A stretch of DNA of 64,000 nucleotides from Castor canadensis (Eukaryota; Chordata; Mammalia; Rodentia; Castoridae), in NCBI RefSeq assembly GCF_047511655.1, contig NC_133390.1, forward strand, positions 125,417,583-125,481,582, in the 5' to 3' direction. The number at the start of each line of letters is the position of its first letter. The first letter of the stretch is position 1. Below the pieces are notes generated by a model that saw only the letters and a program-made list of their open reading frames with translations, was not told the origin of the DNA and did no database searches. Of this stretch, positions 1 through 11,977 are shown piece by piece. The position numbers were made by a program, and so were the translations under genes.

Positions 1-261
1 TCTTAAGGTGGATGCCCTCCAGTAATACACTTGGTTATGAAAAAATATTTGGAAATAAAAATCATGCTTATCCCAGGAAGAATTTTTTCTGAGATAAGTT
101 TAAATGCATTTTTAGGCACTCATCTTGGTGTGTAACTTTGGTAAGATGAATGGTGATTTGAGTTTCCTCTAAGACAATGGATTAGCTTCTTTACCTGTAT
201 ATACTAAAATGTCTCCCACCAAAAAAATGTCATCTGAAAGGCAAATTAATACACCCAACTT

Positions 262-400
262 CTAATCATTCTTACTTTCACAATTATTTATTGAGCAATT
301 ACTATGTGTCAAGCCCCCTATATGACACATACATTTTAAGAAAATTCTGGAGTTTATATTGGTGTGGATACAACAATAGGGGATAAGCAGAGAAACCATT
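262..400. mobile_element. L2/MIR-like ancient fragment
   Basis: ATTTATTGAGCAATTACTAT followed by GTGTCAAGCCCC is the phrase typical of ancient mammalian L2/MIR-related repeats. Only the first part is recognisable. Confidence 0.4.
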
Positions 401-1939
401 CCTATGGAACTGAAAATCAAATTGGGGTTTGAACTGAAGACACAAATTTTGTTAGGTAAAGGGAAAAGGGAACCAGGAAAAGTGAGCACTACACCCATAG
501 GTTTTGACATGCAGGGGAAAGGAGAGAAGTAGCAGCTAAAAGAAGACTGAATTTTCTGGACCTCACTTTGGAGGAGGCAGCATCACATACATCTGAAACT
601 CCATGAGAGTTGGAGGATACAGGGCTTCAACAGTTACTTGCAGAATTTGATCTTTGCCTGAGAACTGAATTTACCTCCATACAGTTTAACTATAGGGACT
701 GAGAACAGACATCACTTACAGTCAACATGATTTAACTGTTGGTTTCAGGAGAATCTGGCTCAGAAAGGTTGTAAATCAATGAATAACTTCCTGTTTGCTT
801 TAGGAAATTCCTGCCAAGCAGTTTATACAAACACTTGACTCATCCTTCCCATCAGGACAAAAAGTACTTTTCAAACGATAGTTTATTTGTCAAGTCTTGC
901 ATTAAGACTCTCACCTCAGTGCACTCTCCATTCCTACTATTATATGATAAACTCTGTCCAGTCAATTTGATTCAGGTGAAGGCTCCTGAACCCAGACTTA
1001 AGCCTGAAAATGGCTTGCTCTGCATCCTATCTGAGCACTGAAACTCCCTGCTGGAATCCGCCCTTAAGCAGCAAGGTTCATAGCCCTAGCTTTGCTTAAC
1101 CAACAGGCATTCAGGTGGCCATGTGCAGAGGTGGCAGATGACAATTTTCGAGCAAACTGAAAGTCAACTGCATGTTTTAAGAAAGTGAAAGGATCGGTTT
1201 TGTCTTTTCATCTGTCTGTAGTTTGATGAGTAGATTATATAGTATGTAGAGCATGGATGCTGAAAAAAGCCTACTGTTGTATTCCAGGGGAAAGGTGTTA
1301 GAAACTTGGAATTTGTACATGACAATGGATAAAGGGATAAATGCATTTGAAATACATATTAGAGGTAAATCCAAGAAGACCTGTTAATACATTGGCCAGT
1401 CATGGAGAAATGGATCTGGAATATGAAGCATAAACAATAAAATTTCAGTTTTCCAAACTAGTCAGAATATACTGCCATTCAATGACATGAAAACATGCAC
1501 AAATGACCAGGTTTGGGGGCGTCATGGAGTTGGAGGTAAGAGTTAGTTTTGGATTTCTGAGTTTGAGGCATCAAATGGAGCTATCAAATAAGCATTTAGA
1601 CATCATCAGGAAGCTCAGGAAAGGTCAGAAAAGCAAAGCAATACTCAGAATTTATTATTCCTCTGACCTCTGCCGTGTCCTATTAAAATTTCTTAATATT
1701 TCAACTCAGAAGATCTTTATATAACACTGTCTTCCAACTTTAATGGCAAAAAACATTAAGAAAACTCCTGCATTGGTTTAAGAAAGGTGTCATGGCAGCA
1801 TGATGTAATTACTGTCCTCTGAGATTAACTCAGTTTTTGATGCTTTGTTTGCCAAGTAATGGGAGTCAGGGACAGTCAGATTGCTAGAGTTGGTCTGTTC
1901 TCCACAAATAATTATCAGTGAAGTAAAAGAGTTAAAAGT

Positions 1940-2160
1940 AGGCTCTAGAATGAGTGATATTTAAATTTGACTCTTAATTTGCCACTTGCTAATTTGACAA
2001 TTTGAATAATCTTTGAACACTAAGCCCCAGGTTCCCAGTTGTAAATTGAGAGTAATAATAATTTCCAACCAATACTGTTTTGTGAGTAGTAAATAAAACC
2101 ATGTAAAGCAGGTAGCATAGTACTCTGTGTATAATATAAACTCAGTAAGTGTTTAATCAA
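1940..2160 (+). mobile_element. MIR SINE
   Basis: The order of MIR landmarks is kept: TTGCCACTTGCTAATTTGAC, CCCAGTTGTAAATTGAGAGTAATAATAAT-like core (about 2036-2063), and an end reading AAACTCAGTAAGTGTTTAAT. Ancient tRNA-derived SINE common to mammals. Confidence 0.7.
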
Positions 2161-2199
2161 TTTTTCTTGAATTAAACAGTATAAAATTAATCTTGTATA

Positions 2200-3407
2200 A
2201 AGTAGAACAAATCAAACCAGTTGTAAATGGTTGAGATAAATCCCTGCAAGAAAATATATTAGGCTAGATCAGACTGGTTTAAATTAAGTGGAATCAAACT
2301 GGTCCTGAAGAGCTAAAATTGAATCTGATTTTTTTCCAAGTTCAAAATGGACTATAACTGAGTCATAGGTATTAAGACATTTCAAATTGCATAAATCCAA
2401 TTCCAGTTGGATTAGATAAGTATGAACCAGACAGACTGGATTCATTGGAATCAAAAGTTATCAACCCAGGTTAGTTACTGAGCTTTCTGAAGAAATTAAA
2501 TTTGACTTTAAGAGCTGGTGGCACACCATGCTTGTGACATGGTGGCAAAGAGAGCAAGCTGCCTGCCATTGCCTGTTCTTGTATTTTGCTTTAAGACTGA
2601 AAGAATACTTAGATGACTGTGGTCATCAGCATGTCTACTTAAAACAAAACAGTACATAAACAACCCAAAAATCTGTATTTTCAAGTCTCTCATGAAGAGA
2701 CCTGTGGCACATGGTAGGGGAGGGAGGCTCTTTCCTATTTCTGTTGCCTCAAGTGTGGAGGCACAGGCTACTACCATGAGTAAAACTTGATAACTGACTC
2801 CATCTCTGACTGTAGCAGAGCAAAGCACAGAAAGATCCCAATCCCTGTTCTCTACCTCAAAAGCTGTCTGTGGCCTCCCAAGTCCCAGCACTCACCAAGC
2901 CTACTGGAGACTTTAGCTGTAAGCATCTATGCTCTCTGCCCAAGGACTTCCCAGGTCCAAGGCAGCCTGATCAGGGTTGCCAGGGAGTTAATGCCCCTGG
3001 GGTCAGCCCTCATCCCATTTAGCAAGTACTGAATTAACACTCGTCTTCCTCAGCCTTTCAGTGATGCTCTGCACCCGTTCCCAGATGTCATTGACTGGAC
3101 CGAGCCTCCATGGTCCACATCACTAAGTTGCTCACTATGTTCACTCTGCTGGTTTCCATCCTTTCCTTGTCTCACTTCACCAGCCTCTGAACTATGCTTC
3201 CTAAGATCACCAAAAAATAGGTTACTTGCTGTCAAATCCCTGTCTCCTGTCTGCCTATAGGGTAAGCAAATATAAGACATCATCCCTGGATTGTCTAACA
3301 TGGGACTTATTTTGAATAAACAAAACTAAACCCCTACAAATTTTAGCACTGTTATTTGGGTGTTCAGTCATGCTGTTAAACCTCTTCCTATCTGATTCAA
3401 TTAACTG
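2200..3407. other. unassigned intergenic stretch
   Basis: No gene recognised. Between 2210 and 2460 short motifs such as CAGACTGG, CAAACTGG and GGAATCAAA recur loosely. A 127-codon open stretch on the minus strand at 2891-2508 has no recognisable domain and I do not call it a gene. Confidence 0.5.
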
Positions 3408-3418
3408 TGTGATACTTT

Positions 3419-3497
3419 TTTGGGGTGCTGGGGACTGAACCTGGGTTCTGTGCATGCTAAGCATTCACTCTACCACTGACTACACCTCTGGTCCTAA
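3419..3497 (-). mobile_element. ID-like SINE with perfect 11-bp target-site duplication
   Basis: On the minus strand it is a tRNA-like unit with CTACCACTGA-complement A-box region and a GGTTC-type B box (plus strand AACCTGGGTTC). The flanks TGTGATACTTT at 3408-3418 and 3498-3508 are identical, and a short T-run at the left is the tail. The exact duplication indicates an intact insertion. Confidence 0.85.
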
Positions 3498-3969
3498 TGT
3501 GATACTTTAACATGCTTAAATCACTTTCTTATTGTTAGATCTCTGTCTAATAAAGAGCTACTATTAAAAACCAAAAGGCAGAAAAGGAATTTAAAAGTCT
3601 TTTGACTGAATAAAATCTGATGACTACTAGAAGAAAATTGCCAATTATATTTAAATACTTCCAGCAGATAAAATTTCAACAGAGACCTGGCCTCTACACT
3701 TCCAATCCCAAATTAATTCCTCCTTAACCCATTCACAGCATCTGATACGGTCAATCTCTTCCTCCTCCCTGAACAGTGTTTCTTTCACTGGCCTTTGTAC
3801 AACCACTCTATCTTGGTTCTTCCTCTGCCTCATCAGTGGCTTCTGATCGAGGCTGTTTGAGGGCCCTCCTCATTGTGAGCTGATGTCCCAGAACCGTGTC
3901 CTTGGTCTGCTTCTCCTTTTTATCTTCAAACATAGTCTACATGATTTTACCAATCCCATAGCTTGAAAT

Positions 3970-4657
3970 AACATCCCTATGCTGATGGATCTTAAATTAA
4001 TTTCTCCACATTCACCCTCTTTTACCCTCTCCCTAACAGGACCTGTTCTATTATTCCTGTCCTTCATTGATGAAGTGTATCCTCCTTGCTCAAAGGGGTT
4101 TCACTATGATATTTCACCTGGAGTGCATTGTATTTTAATCAGTCTAACTCCCTCTATTACTCTTCCCTAACCTTTCCTCCTACCACATCTTGCTCAACGT
4201 CTTTCAGTGCATTTGAAATACATTGACTACATTCACCCTCCTTTATCCCCTCCATTCACCCTCCCCCACTTCCACAAGCACATCCCTCCCTTGGAGAACC
4301 TATTTTACAGTCCTATCTTTTATTCATAATTCCCAAGTCAGTGTTCAGAGGAGTTTCTTCATATATCTTAGCTGTGAATATACTGAACTTTGGTCAGTTT
4401 AATTCCCTTTATTACTCTCCCTTACCTTTTTCCTTCTACCCCCTATTATTCAACAGCTTTCAGTAGATATTCATATGTCATCTATCTGAATGAATGCGAT
4501 GTATTTTGATATTGCTGACTCTTTACCATTATCTTTTCCTTTCCCTCCTTCCCTGAGTGCCATAGAATAGTTCCAGTATTACAAATATGCCCTATATATA
4601 AATGTGTATATTTGACCATGTTTATTTTTGTATACATTTATCTTTTGGATCTAACTT
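3970..4657 (-). mobile_element. 3' UTR of the large L1, with an internal duplication
   Basis: Pyrimidine-rich on the plus strand (purine-rich on the L1 sense strand), as usual for L1 3' UTRs, and directly downstream of the ORF2 stop. Two related blocks are visible: ACATTCACCCTC at 4008-4019 and at 4229-4240, each followed by matching text that includes ATTACTC and CTTTCAG further on. Spacing drifts from about 221 to 255 bp. The outer end has no obvious poly(A) tract, so the left boundary is approximate. Confidence 0.6.
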
Positions 4658-6111
4658 TCACATATGAGAGAAAACATGGTCTTTGTCTTTCTGAACCCGA
4701 GTTACTTCACTTAACATCATGTCCTCTGTTTCCATCCATTTATGGGCAAACAACATGATTTCATTCTTCTTTATGACTGAGCAGTACTCCATTGTGTATA
4801 TATACCACATTTTCTTAATCCATTCATCAGTTGTTGGGCATCTGGGCTCTTTCAATAGCTTGGTTATTGAGAATAGTGCTGCAATAAACATAGGTATAGG
4901 CATAGGAGTTCAAATGTTTCTATTGTATCCTGACTTACACTCCCCTGGGTATATGCCCAAAAGTGGTATCACTGGATTATATGGTAGTTCTAATTTTAGT
5001 TTTTAAAGGAATCTCCATACTACTTTCTATAATGTTTGTACTAATTTACATTCCTGCCAATAGTGTATAAAGGTTCCTGTTTCACTGTACCCTTGCCAAA
5101 AATTGTTGTTTGTGTTCTTGATGATAGCCATTTTAACTATTAAGGTTAATGTAGTTTTGATTTGCATTTCTTTTATGGCCAGGGCAGTTGAATACTTCTT
5201 CATGTATTTATTGGTCATTTGTACCTCTTCCTTTGAAAATTGCCTATTTAATTCATGTTCCCATTTCTTCATTGGTTTGTTGATTCTTTGGGAGTTTAGT
5301 TTTTTGAGTTCCCTATAGATTCTGGTTATTAGTCCTTTATTAGATGAATAACTATCAAATACATTTTCCATTCTGTGGGCTGTCTCTTAAGTCTCATGAC
5401 TGTTTTCTGTGCAGAAGCTTTTTAGTACTATGCAGTACCATTTGTCAATCCTTTCTCTTAGTTGCTGAGCCATTGGAGTTCTATTTAGAAAGTTATTGCC
5501 CATGCCTGTATGTTCCAGTGTTTTCCCTACTCTTTCTTGCAGTAGTTTCAAATTTTAGACTCTATATTAAGGTCTTTTATACACTTTTAATTGATATTGG
5601 TACAAGATTTCAGTCTTCTACATTTCAGTTTTCCCAGCATCATTTGTTAAAGAGGCTGTCTTTTCTCCACTGTATATTTTGAGTTCCTTTGTCAAATATC
5701 AGTTGACTGTAGCTGTGTGGACCCATGTCTGTTCCACTGGTCTTTGTGTCTGTTTTTATGTCAATGTTTTGTGCCATATTATTTTTATCATTATGGTTCT
5801 ATAGTATAGTTTGAAGTCAGGTATTGTGGTATGTCCAGCATTGCTGTTTTTGCTCAGAATTGCTTTGGCTATTCAGGTCCTTTATGCTTCCATACGAACT
5901 TTGGGATTGATTTTTCTATCTCTGTGGAGAATGTTATTAGAATTTTGGTGAGGATTGCATTAAACATGTGGATTGCTTTTGGTAGTAGAATCATTTTCAC
6001 AATATTGATTCTGCTAATCCATAAGCATGGGTGATCTTTCCATTTTCTAATGTATTCTTCAATTTCTTTCTTCAGTGATTTATAGTTTTCATTGAAGAGA
6101 TCTTTCATTTC

Positions 6112-6197
6112 TTTTTATTTTGTGGTACTAGGGTTTGAATTCAGGGCCTTGTGCTTGCTAGGCAGGCACTCTACCTCTTGAGTTACACCTACAGCCC
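6112..6197 (-). mobile_element. ID-like SINE inside L1 ORF2
   Basis: In the minus orientation it shows the tRNA-derived pattern: a start reading AGGGCTGTAGGTGTAACTC, a middle with GCCTGCCTAGCAAGC, and a B-box-like GAATTCAAACC, followed by an A-rich tail (T-rich on the plus strand at about 6112-6121). A 7-bp target-site duplication TCATTTC flanks it at 6105-6111 and 6198-6204. It is younger than the host L1. Confidence 0.85.
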
Positions 6198-6235
6198 TCA
6201 TTTCCTTCATTAAATTTATTCCTAGGTATTTTTTT

Positions 6236-6465
6236 GATTAATCTTTTTTATTAGTAGTATATCATAGTTGTACAGGGGATACCTTATAATATTTAAATAT
6301 GTGTTTACAATATATCTTAGTTAAATTCACCCCCTATTCTCCCCCCTGCCTTCTTAGAACAATTTCAATAGGTTTCATACTTCTATTTTCATATATGAAT
6401 ACAAAATACAACCACCATATTAACCCTCATTCACCCTTTCCTTATGCCTTCCTCCTCCTACTCCC
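6236..6465 (-). mobile_element. short 5'-truncated L1 (3' UTR only) nested in ORF2
   Basis: This segment interrupts ORF2 homology and resembles L1 3' UTR: its plus strand is pyrimidine-rich with TTCACCCCCTATTCTCC and TTAACCCTCATTCACCC, like the 3' UTR near 4.0-4.3 kb. Its left edge reads CTTTTTTATTAG, i.e. a short A-rich tail on the minus strand. Near-matching flanks starting AGGTAT and followed by a T-run (6224-6235 and 6466-6479) look like a target-site duplication. ORF2 sequence resumes on both sides. Confidence 0.65.
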
Positions 6466-8752
6466 AGGTATGTTTTTAAGCTATTATAAATGGGATTGTT
6501 TCCCTGACTTTGTTCTCAGGCTGTTCATTATTGGTACATAGAAAACTACTGATTTTTGTATGTTGATTTTATATCCTGCTACTTTGCCAAAAGTGTTTAT
6601 GATTTCTAAGAGTTTTTCTTTTTCTTTTTTGGTGGAGTTTTAGGGTCTTTTAGGTGAAAGATTATATCTGCACATAGGGATAGCTTGACTACTTCCTTCC
6701 CTATTTGAATCCCTTTTATTTCTTGTTTCTATCTTACTGCTCTGGCTAGGATTTCTAAAACTTTATTGAATAAAAGTGGGGAAAGTGGACATATTTGTTT
6801 CATTCCTTACTTTAGCAGGAATGGTTTCAGTTTTTCTCCATTTAGTATAGGGTTGGCTATAGGTTTGTCAAATATAGCCTTTATTGTGTCAAGAAACATT
6901 CCTTCTATTTCTAGTTTCTTCACTGATTTTATCATGAAAGGATGATGAATTTTGTCAAAGATTTTTTTCAGCATCTATTGAGATGATCATGTGGTTTTTG
7001 TCTTTGCTTCTATTTATAATCTGTATTACATTTATCAGTTTATGTATGTTGAACCATCTTTGCATCCCTGGAATGAAACTGACCTGATCAATGTGTATGA
7101 TCTTTTTGATGTGCTGTTGAATTCCATTCACCAGTGTTTTGTTGAGAACTTTTGTGTCTATATTCATTAAAGATAGTGGCTTGTAATTATCTTTTCTGTT
7201 GTATCCTTGTTTGGTTTTGGAATGAGGGTAATACTGGATTCATAGAAAAAGTGGTAGTCTGCCCTTTCTATTTCCAGGAAGAGTTTGAGGAGTACTAGTT
7301 CTTTTTTAAAGGTCTAGAAGGATTCAGCCATGAATCCAGCAGGTCTTTGACTCTTCTTTGTTGGGAGACTATTACTGCTTCAATTTATTTGCTTGTTATA
7401 GCTCTATTTAGTTGGTTTATATCCTTTTGCTTCCATTTTGGTTGGTTAAATTCTTTTAGAAATTTATGCATTTCTTCTAGATTTTTCAGGTTACTTGAAT
7501 GTAAATTTTCAAAGTATTCCCTAATGATCCTCCGGATTTCATTGGTATTAGCAGTTATGTCCTCTTTTACATCTTTAATTTTATTAATTTGGGCCCTTTC
7601 CTCCCTCTGCCTATTCAGCTTAGCTAAAAGTTTATAAATCTTAATAATCTTTTCAAAGAACCAAGTTTTTATTTCATTGATTCTTTGTATAGTTTTTCTG
7701 GTCTGAATTTCATTGATCTTGGTCTTGATTTTTATTATTTCTCTCCATCTGCTAGTTTAGGGGTTAGCTTGTTCTTGTTTTTCTAGAGGCTTAAAGTACA
7801 TCATTAGGTTGTTTGAGATCTGTTTTTTAATGTAGGCACTCATAGCCATAAACTTTCCCCTTAGCATGGTCTTTGCTGTACCCCACATGTTCTGATGGAT
7901 TGTATTTTCATTTTCATTAGATTCTAGGAACTTTTTGAATTCTCCCCTATTTCTTCAATGATCCACTGGTCATTCAACCATGTGTTCTTCAGTCTCCATG
8001 TGTTTCAATATTTTCATAGTTTCTTTTGCTATTGAGTTCTAGTTTTATTCCATTGTGATCACTTATGATACAGGGGGTTATTTAAATTTTCTTAAATTAG
8101 TTGACTTACTTTGTGTCCTAAAACACGATCTACTTTGGAGAAAGTTCCAAGAGTTACTAAGAAGAATTTGTATTCTGCAGTCCTTAGATGAAATATTCTG
8201 TAGATGTCTATTAAGTCCATTTGGTCTATTGTGTTCACTAATTCTAATGTTTCTTTGTTGAATTTTTGTCTGGATGACCTATATAATGATGACAGTGGAG
8301 TACTGAAGTCTCCTACTATCACTGTGTTGGGGTCTATCTGAGTTTTTAAGTACAGTAGTGTTTTATAAATGTAGTTGGGTGCACTGACGTTTGGTGCATA
8401 TATGTTAAGAATTGCTATTTCCTCTTGAAGAATTGTTCTTTTGATTAATATGAAGTGATCTTTATTGTCTTTTCTGACTATTAGTCTAAAGTCTATTTTG
8501 TCAGATATAAATATTGTTACTCCTGTCTGTTTTCAGGGTCTGATTGCTTGGAAGATCTTTTTCTCCCTTTCACTTTAAGCCAATCTTTGTTTTTGTCAGT
8601 GAGATGTGTCTCTTGTAAGCAACAAATGGTCAGGTCTTTTGGCTTTCTTTGTCTTTTGATTAGGGCATCGAGGCCATTAATATTCAGTGTTAATATTTCC
8701 AGTCATTTTGCTGTTGTTTTTTCCCTGATGTTTACTTTCTACCATTCCTTGT

Positions 8753-8910
8753 TTACTGGTCTACTTGGTCAGTGGGGCTTATCCTTTGTTGCATTTTCCT
8801 GGCTGAGTCTAAGTCTTCTGTGTGTGGGATTCCTTTAAATAATTTCTTTAGTGCCGGTTTGATGGTCATGAATTCCTTTAGTTTTTGTTTGTTGCAAGGT
8901 TTCTCATTGA
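8753..8910 (-). pseudogene. L1 ORF1 remnant, C-terminal end
   Basis: Continues ORF1 on the far side of the MOV10 insertion with NEKPCNKQKLKEFMTIKPAL and ends DQVDQ followed by a stop at 8755-8753. The KQ-x-L-x-x-F-x-T-x-x-PALK pattern is characteristic of L1 ORF1 C-termini. Compared with the family, roughly four residues between the SF of the upstream part and NEKP appear to be missing, suggesting a small target-site deletion at insertion (inference). Confidence 0.85.
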
Positions 8911-9423
8911 GGAGTCCGGAGGGAAGGCTCAGTTTCATTTCCACGGACCCTCCTGCCTGGGCCGCAGCCGCCGCCGTGATACCGAGCAAGTTCATCTACC
9001 GGCAGCTCCGGGAGACTGGCCAGGGCTTTGAGAGTTTCCTGGCCGACCGGGGACTGGAGAAGGAGACGGATGGCGAGCGGCTGCAGACCATTTATAATCG
9101 CGACTTCAAGACCAGCTTTGGAACTCCTGCCCCTGGCTTCTCCTCCATGCTGTATGGAATGAAGATTGCAAATCTGGCTTATGTCACCAAGACTCAGGTC
9201 AGGTTCTTCAGTCTGGACCCCTGGGTCAGTGTGCAGCTCCCAGAAGAGACCAATGAAGCTGGGGTCAGATATCAGCAAGCAGCACAAGTCACTGCTAGCC
9301 AAGATCTTTTATGACAGGGCTGAGTATCTTCATGGGAAGCATGGGGAGGACGTGGAAGTCCAGGGGCCCCATGAAGCCCGAGATGGGCAGCTCCTTATCC
9401 GCCTGGATTTGAACTGAAAGGAG

Positions 9424-10362
9424 GTGCTGACCCTGAAGCTTCAGAATGGAGGGATCAAGCCTGTTACTCTCACTCACCTCTTCCCACTCTGCTGGACACC
9501 CCAGTTTGCCTTCTACAATGGTAACCATGAGCTTCCCTGTCCACTGGGTCCAGGTGAATACTATGAGCTCCATGTCCACTGTAAGACCAGCTTTGTGGGC
9601 TACTTCCCAGCCACTGAGCTCTGGGAGCTGCTGGGACCTGGGGAGTCAGGACCAGAAGAAGCTGGAGCTTTCTACATTGCCCGCTTTTTGGCTGCCGTTG
9701 CCCACAGCCCCCAGGCTGCACAGCTGAAGCCCACAACTCCCTACAAGCGTTTCCAGTTCACTAGAAACCCTGTAATGTCCAACCGCATAGAGGAAGGAGA
9801 GAGACCCGACCGTGCTAAGGGCTATGACCTGGAGCTAAGTTTGGCACTAGGAGCCTACTATCCATCACCCTGCCTCAGGCAACTGCTCCCTATCCTTCAG
9901 GGAGCAAATGTCTTCACTGCACCTAAGGAGGTTGCCGAGATCAAGGCCCAGCTGGAGACAGCCCTGAAGTGGAAGAACTATGAAGTGAAGCTCCAGCTGC
10001 TGCTGCACCTGGAGGAGCTGCAGATGGAGCGTGACATCCGGCACTATGACCTGGAGTCGGTGCCCATGACCTGGGATCCCGTGGACCAGAACCCTAGGCT
10101 GCTCACACTGGAGGTTCCTGGGGTGACTGAGAGCTGCCCCTCAGTACTACAGGGTGACCACCTGTTTGACCTTTTGTCCTCTGAGACACACCAGGAAGAC
10201 TCTGTCATCTACAAGGGCTTTGTGCACAAGGTGGAACTGGACCGTGTCAAGCTGAGTTTTTCTAATAGCCTCCTGAGCCGCTTTGTGGATGGGTGGACCT
10301 TCAAAGTGAACTTCACATTCAACCGCCACCCCTGCGGGTCCAGCACCAGGCCCTGGAGCTGA
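9424..10362 (+). pseudogene. longest open stretch of the N-terminal part of the MOV10 pseudogene
   Basis: A 312-codon open stretch between the TGA at 9415-9417 and the frameshift near 10328. It corresponds to the region N-terminal to the helicase core, with segments such as PCLGPGEYYELHVHCKTSF-like text and YDLESVPMTWDPVDQNPRLL. It is a remnant of the retrocopy and not an independent gene: it has no promoter of its own, its first ATG is internal to the MOV10 frame, and its last residues after FTFNR are out of frame. Confidence 0.8.
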
Positions 10363-11233
10363 CAGGGCATTGGCCATTGTGGCCCATGCTTTTTCCTGTG
10401 ACCTCCCCTGGGGTCCCGCTGCTGCCCCCTGATGTGAAGCTCAAGCTGTACAATCGGAGTCTGGAATCGAACCCAGAGCAGCTACAGGCCATGAAGCACA
10501 TTGTTTTGGGCACCACCCGGCCTGCCCCCTACATTATCTTTGGGTCCCCAGGTACCAGACTGTCACATTAGTGGAGGCCATTAAGCAGGTGGTGAAGCAC
10601 TTGCCTAAAGCCCACATCCTGGCCTGTGCTCCATCCAACTCTGGGGCTGACCTCTGCCAGCAGCTCCGTGTCCACCTGCCCAGCTCCATCTACCGCCTCC
10701 TGGCCCCCAGCAGGGATATACGCATGGTGCCTGAGGACATTAAGCCCTGCTGTAACTGGGATGCTAAGAAGGGAGAATATGTGTTTCCCGCCAAGAAGCA
10801 GCTGCAGGGATATCGGGTCTTAATTACCACCCTCATCACTGCCAGCAGGCTGGTGTCTGCCCAGTTTCCTATCGATCACTTCACACACATCTTCATCGAT
10901 GAAGCTGGCCACTGCATGGAGCCTGAGAGTTTGGTGGCCATAGCAGGACTGATGGAAGTCAAGGAAACAGGCAACCCAGGAGGGCAGCTGGTGCTGGCAG
11001 GAGACCCTCGGCAGCTGGGGCCTGTGCTGCGGTCCCCATTGGCACAGAAGCATGGCTTGGGGTACTCACTTATGGAGCGACTGCTCACCTATAACACCCT
11101 GTACAAGAAGGGCCCCAACGGCTATGACCCCCAGTTCATTACCGAACTACTACACAACTACAGGTCTCATCCCACCATCCTGGACATTCCTAACAAGCTG
11201 TACTAAGACGGGGAGCTGCAGGCCTGTGCAGAC

Positions 11234-11977
11234 GTGGTGGATGGAGAGTGCTTCTGCCGCTGGGAGGGTCTGCCTTGCCAGGGCTTTCCCATCATCTTTC
11301 ATGGCGTAATGGGCAAAGATGAGCGTGAGGGCAACAGCCCATCTTTCTGCAACCCCGAACAGGCTGCCACGGTGACTTCCTACTTGAAACTGCTCCTGGC
11401 CCCTTTCTCCAAGAAGGGCAAAGCCCGCCTGAGCCTTCGAAGTGTGGGCGTCATCTCCCCATACCCGAAGCAGGTGGAAAAAATCCGCCACTGTATTACC
11501 AAACTTGACAGGGAGCTGCAAGGACTGGATGGTATCAAGGACTTGAAGGTGGGCTCCGTGGAAGAATTCCAAGGGCAAGAACGAAGCGTCGTCCTCATCT
11601 CCACCGTGAGAAGCAGCCAGGGCTTTGTACAGCTGGACCTGGACTTTAACCTGGGTTTTCTTAAGGACCCCAAGAGGTTCAACGTAGCAGTGACCCGGAC
11701 CAAGGCTCTGCTCATTGTAGTGGGCAACCCCCTTCTCCTGGGCCAGGACCCTGACTGGAAAACATTCCTGGAGTTCTGTAAAGAAAACGTGGGGTACACC
11801 GGGTGCCCCTTTCCTGCCAAACTGGACCTCCAGCAGGAACAGAACTCCCTCCTAGGTCTCAGCAAGCTCAGCCCCTCTACCTCAGGACCCCACGGTCGTG
11901 ACTACCTCCCCCAGGAGAGAGAGGGTGAAGGGAGAGTGTGCCTGCAAGTGGAACCAGAGTGGAGGAATGAGTTGTGA
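11234..11977 (+). pseudogene. C-terminal helicase part of the MOV10 pseudogene
   Basis: Open stretch downstream of the TAA at 11204-11206 and in the same frame. It includes the second RecA-like domain with SVEEFQGQERSVVLISTVR (helicase motif V region) and RFNVAVTRTKALLIVVGNP (motif VI region), then the natural terminator at 11975-11977. The motif VI arginine is retained, but Walker A in the upstream part is destroyed, so no active helicase could be made. Confidence 0.85.

Larger units (their letters stand above)
4658..8704 (-). pseudogene. L1 ORF2 remnant (endonuclease and reverse transcriptase), inactive
   Basis: LINE-1 ORF2 encodes the apurinic-type endonuclease and reverse transcriptase used for target-primed reverse transcription. 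On the minus strand the start is near 8704. Endonuclease sequence with VGDFSTPLSSLYRSSRQKFN and SKVDRVLGHK is at 8322-8092. Reverse transcriptase sequence with [20 protein letters not shown] and MIISIDAEK is at 7167-6955. The post-RT block with [20 protein letters not shown] is at 6108-5869. The cysteine-rich C-terminal end with WIKKMWYIYTMEYCSVIKKN ends at a stop at 4660-4658. Many frameshifts are present. Key residues are lost: the GDFN asparagine is serine, the catalytic SDH-type histidine is arginine, and the RT FADD motif reads CAD without the second aspartate. Two insertions interrupt it. Confidence 0.9.

Noticed and set aside
2508-2891. 127-codon minus-strand open stretch
   Set aside because: No recognisable domain and no neighbouring exon; length is possible by chance in 64 kb.
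5344-5682. Plus-strand open frames across the L1 (for example 112 codons here)
   Set aside because: Shadows of the antisense ORF2; hydrophobic Phe/Leu/Ser-rich translations are typical of reversed L1.
8772-8910. Extension of the MOV10 frame upstream of the ATA codon
   Set aside because: The open frame runs into L1 antisense sequence and 5' UTR; it is an accidental read-through, not an N-terminal extension.
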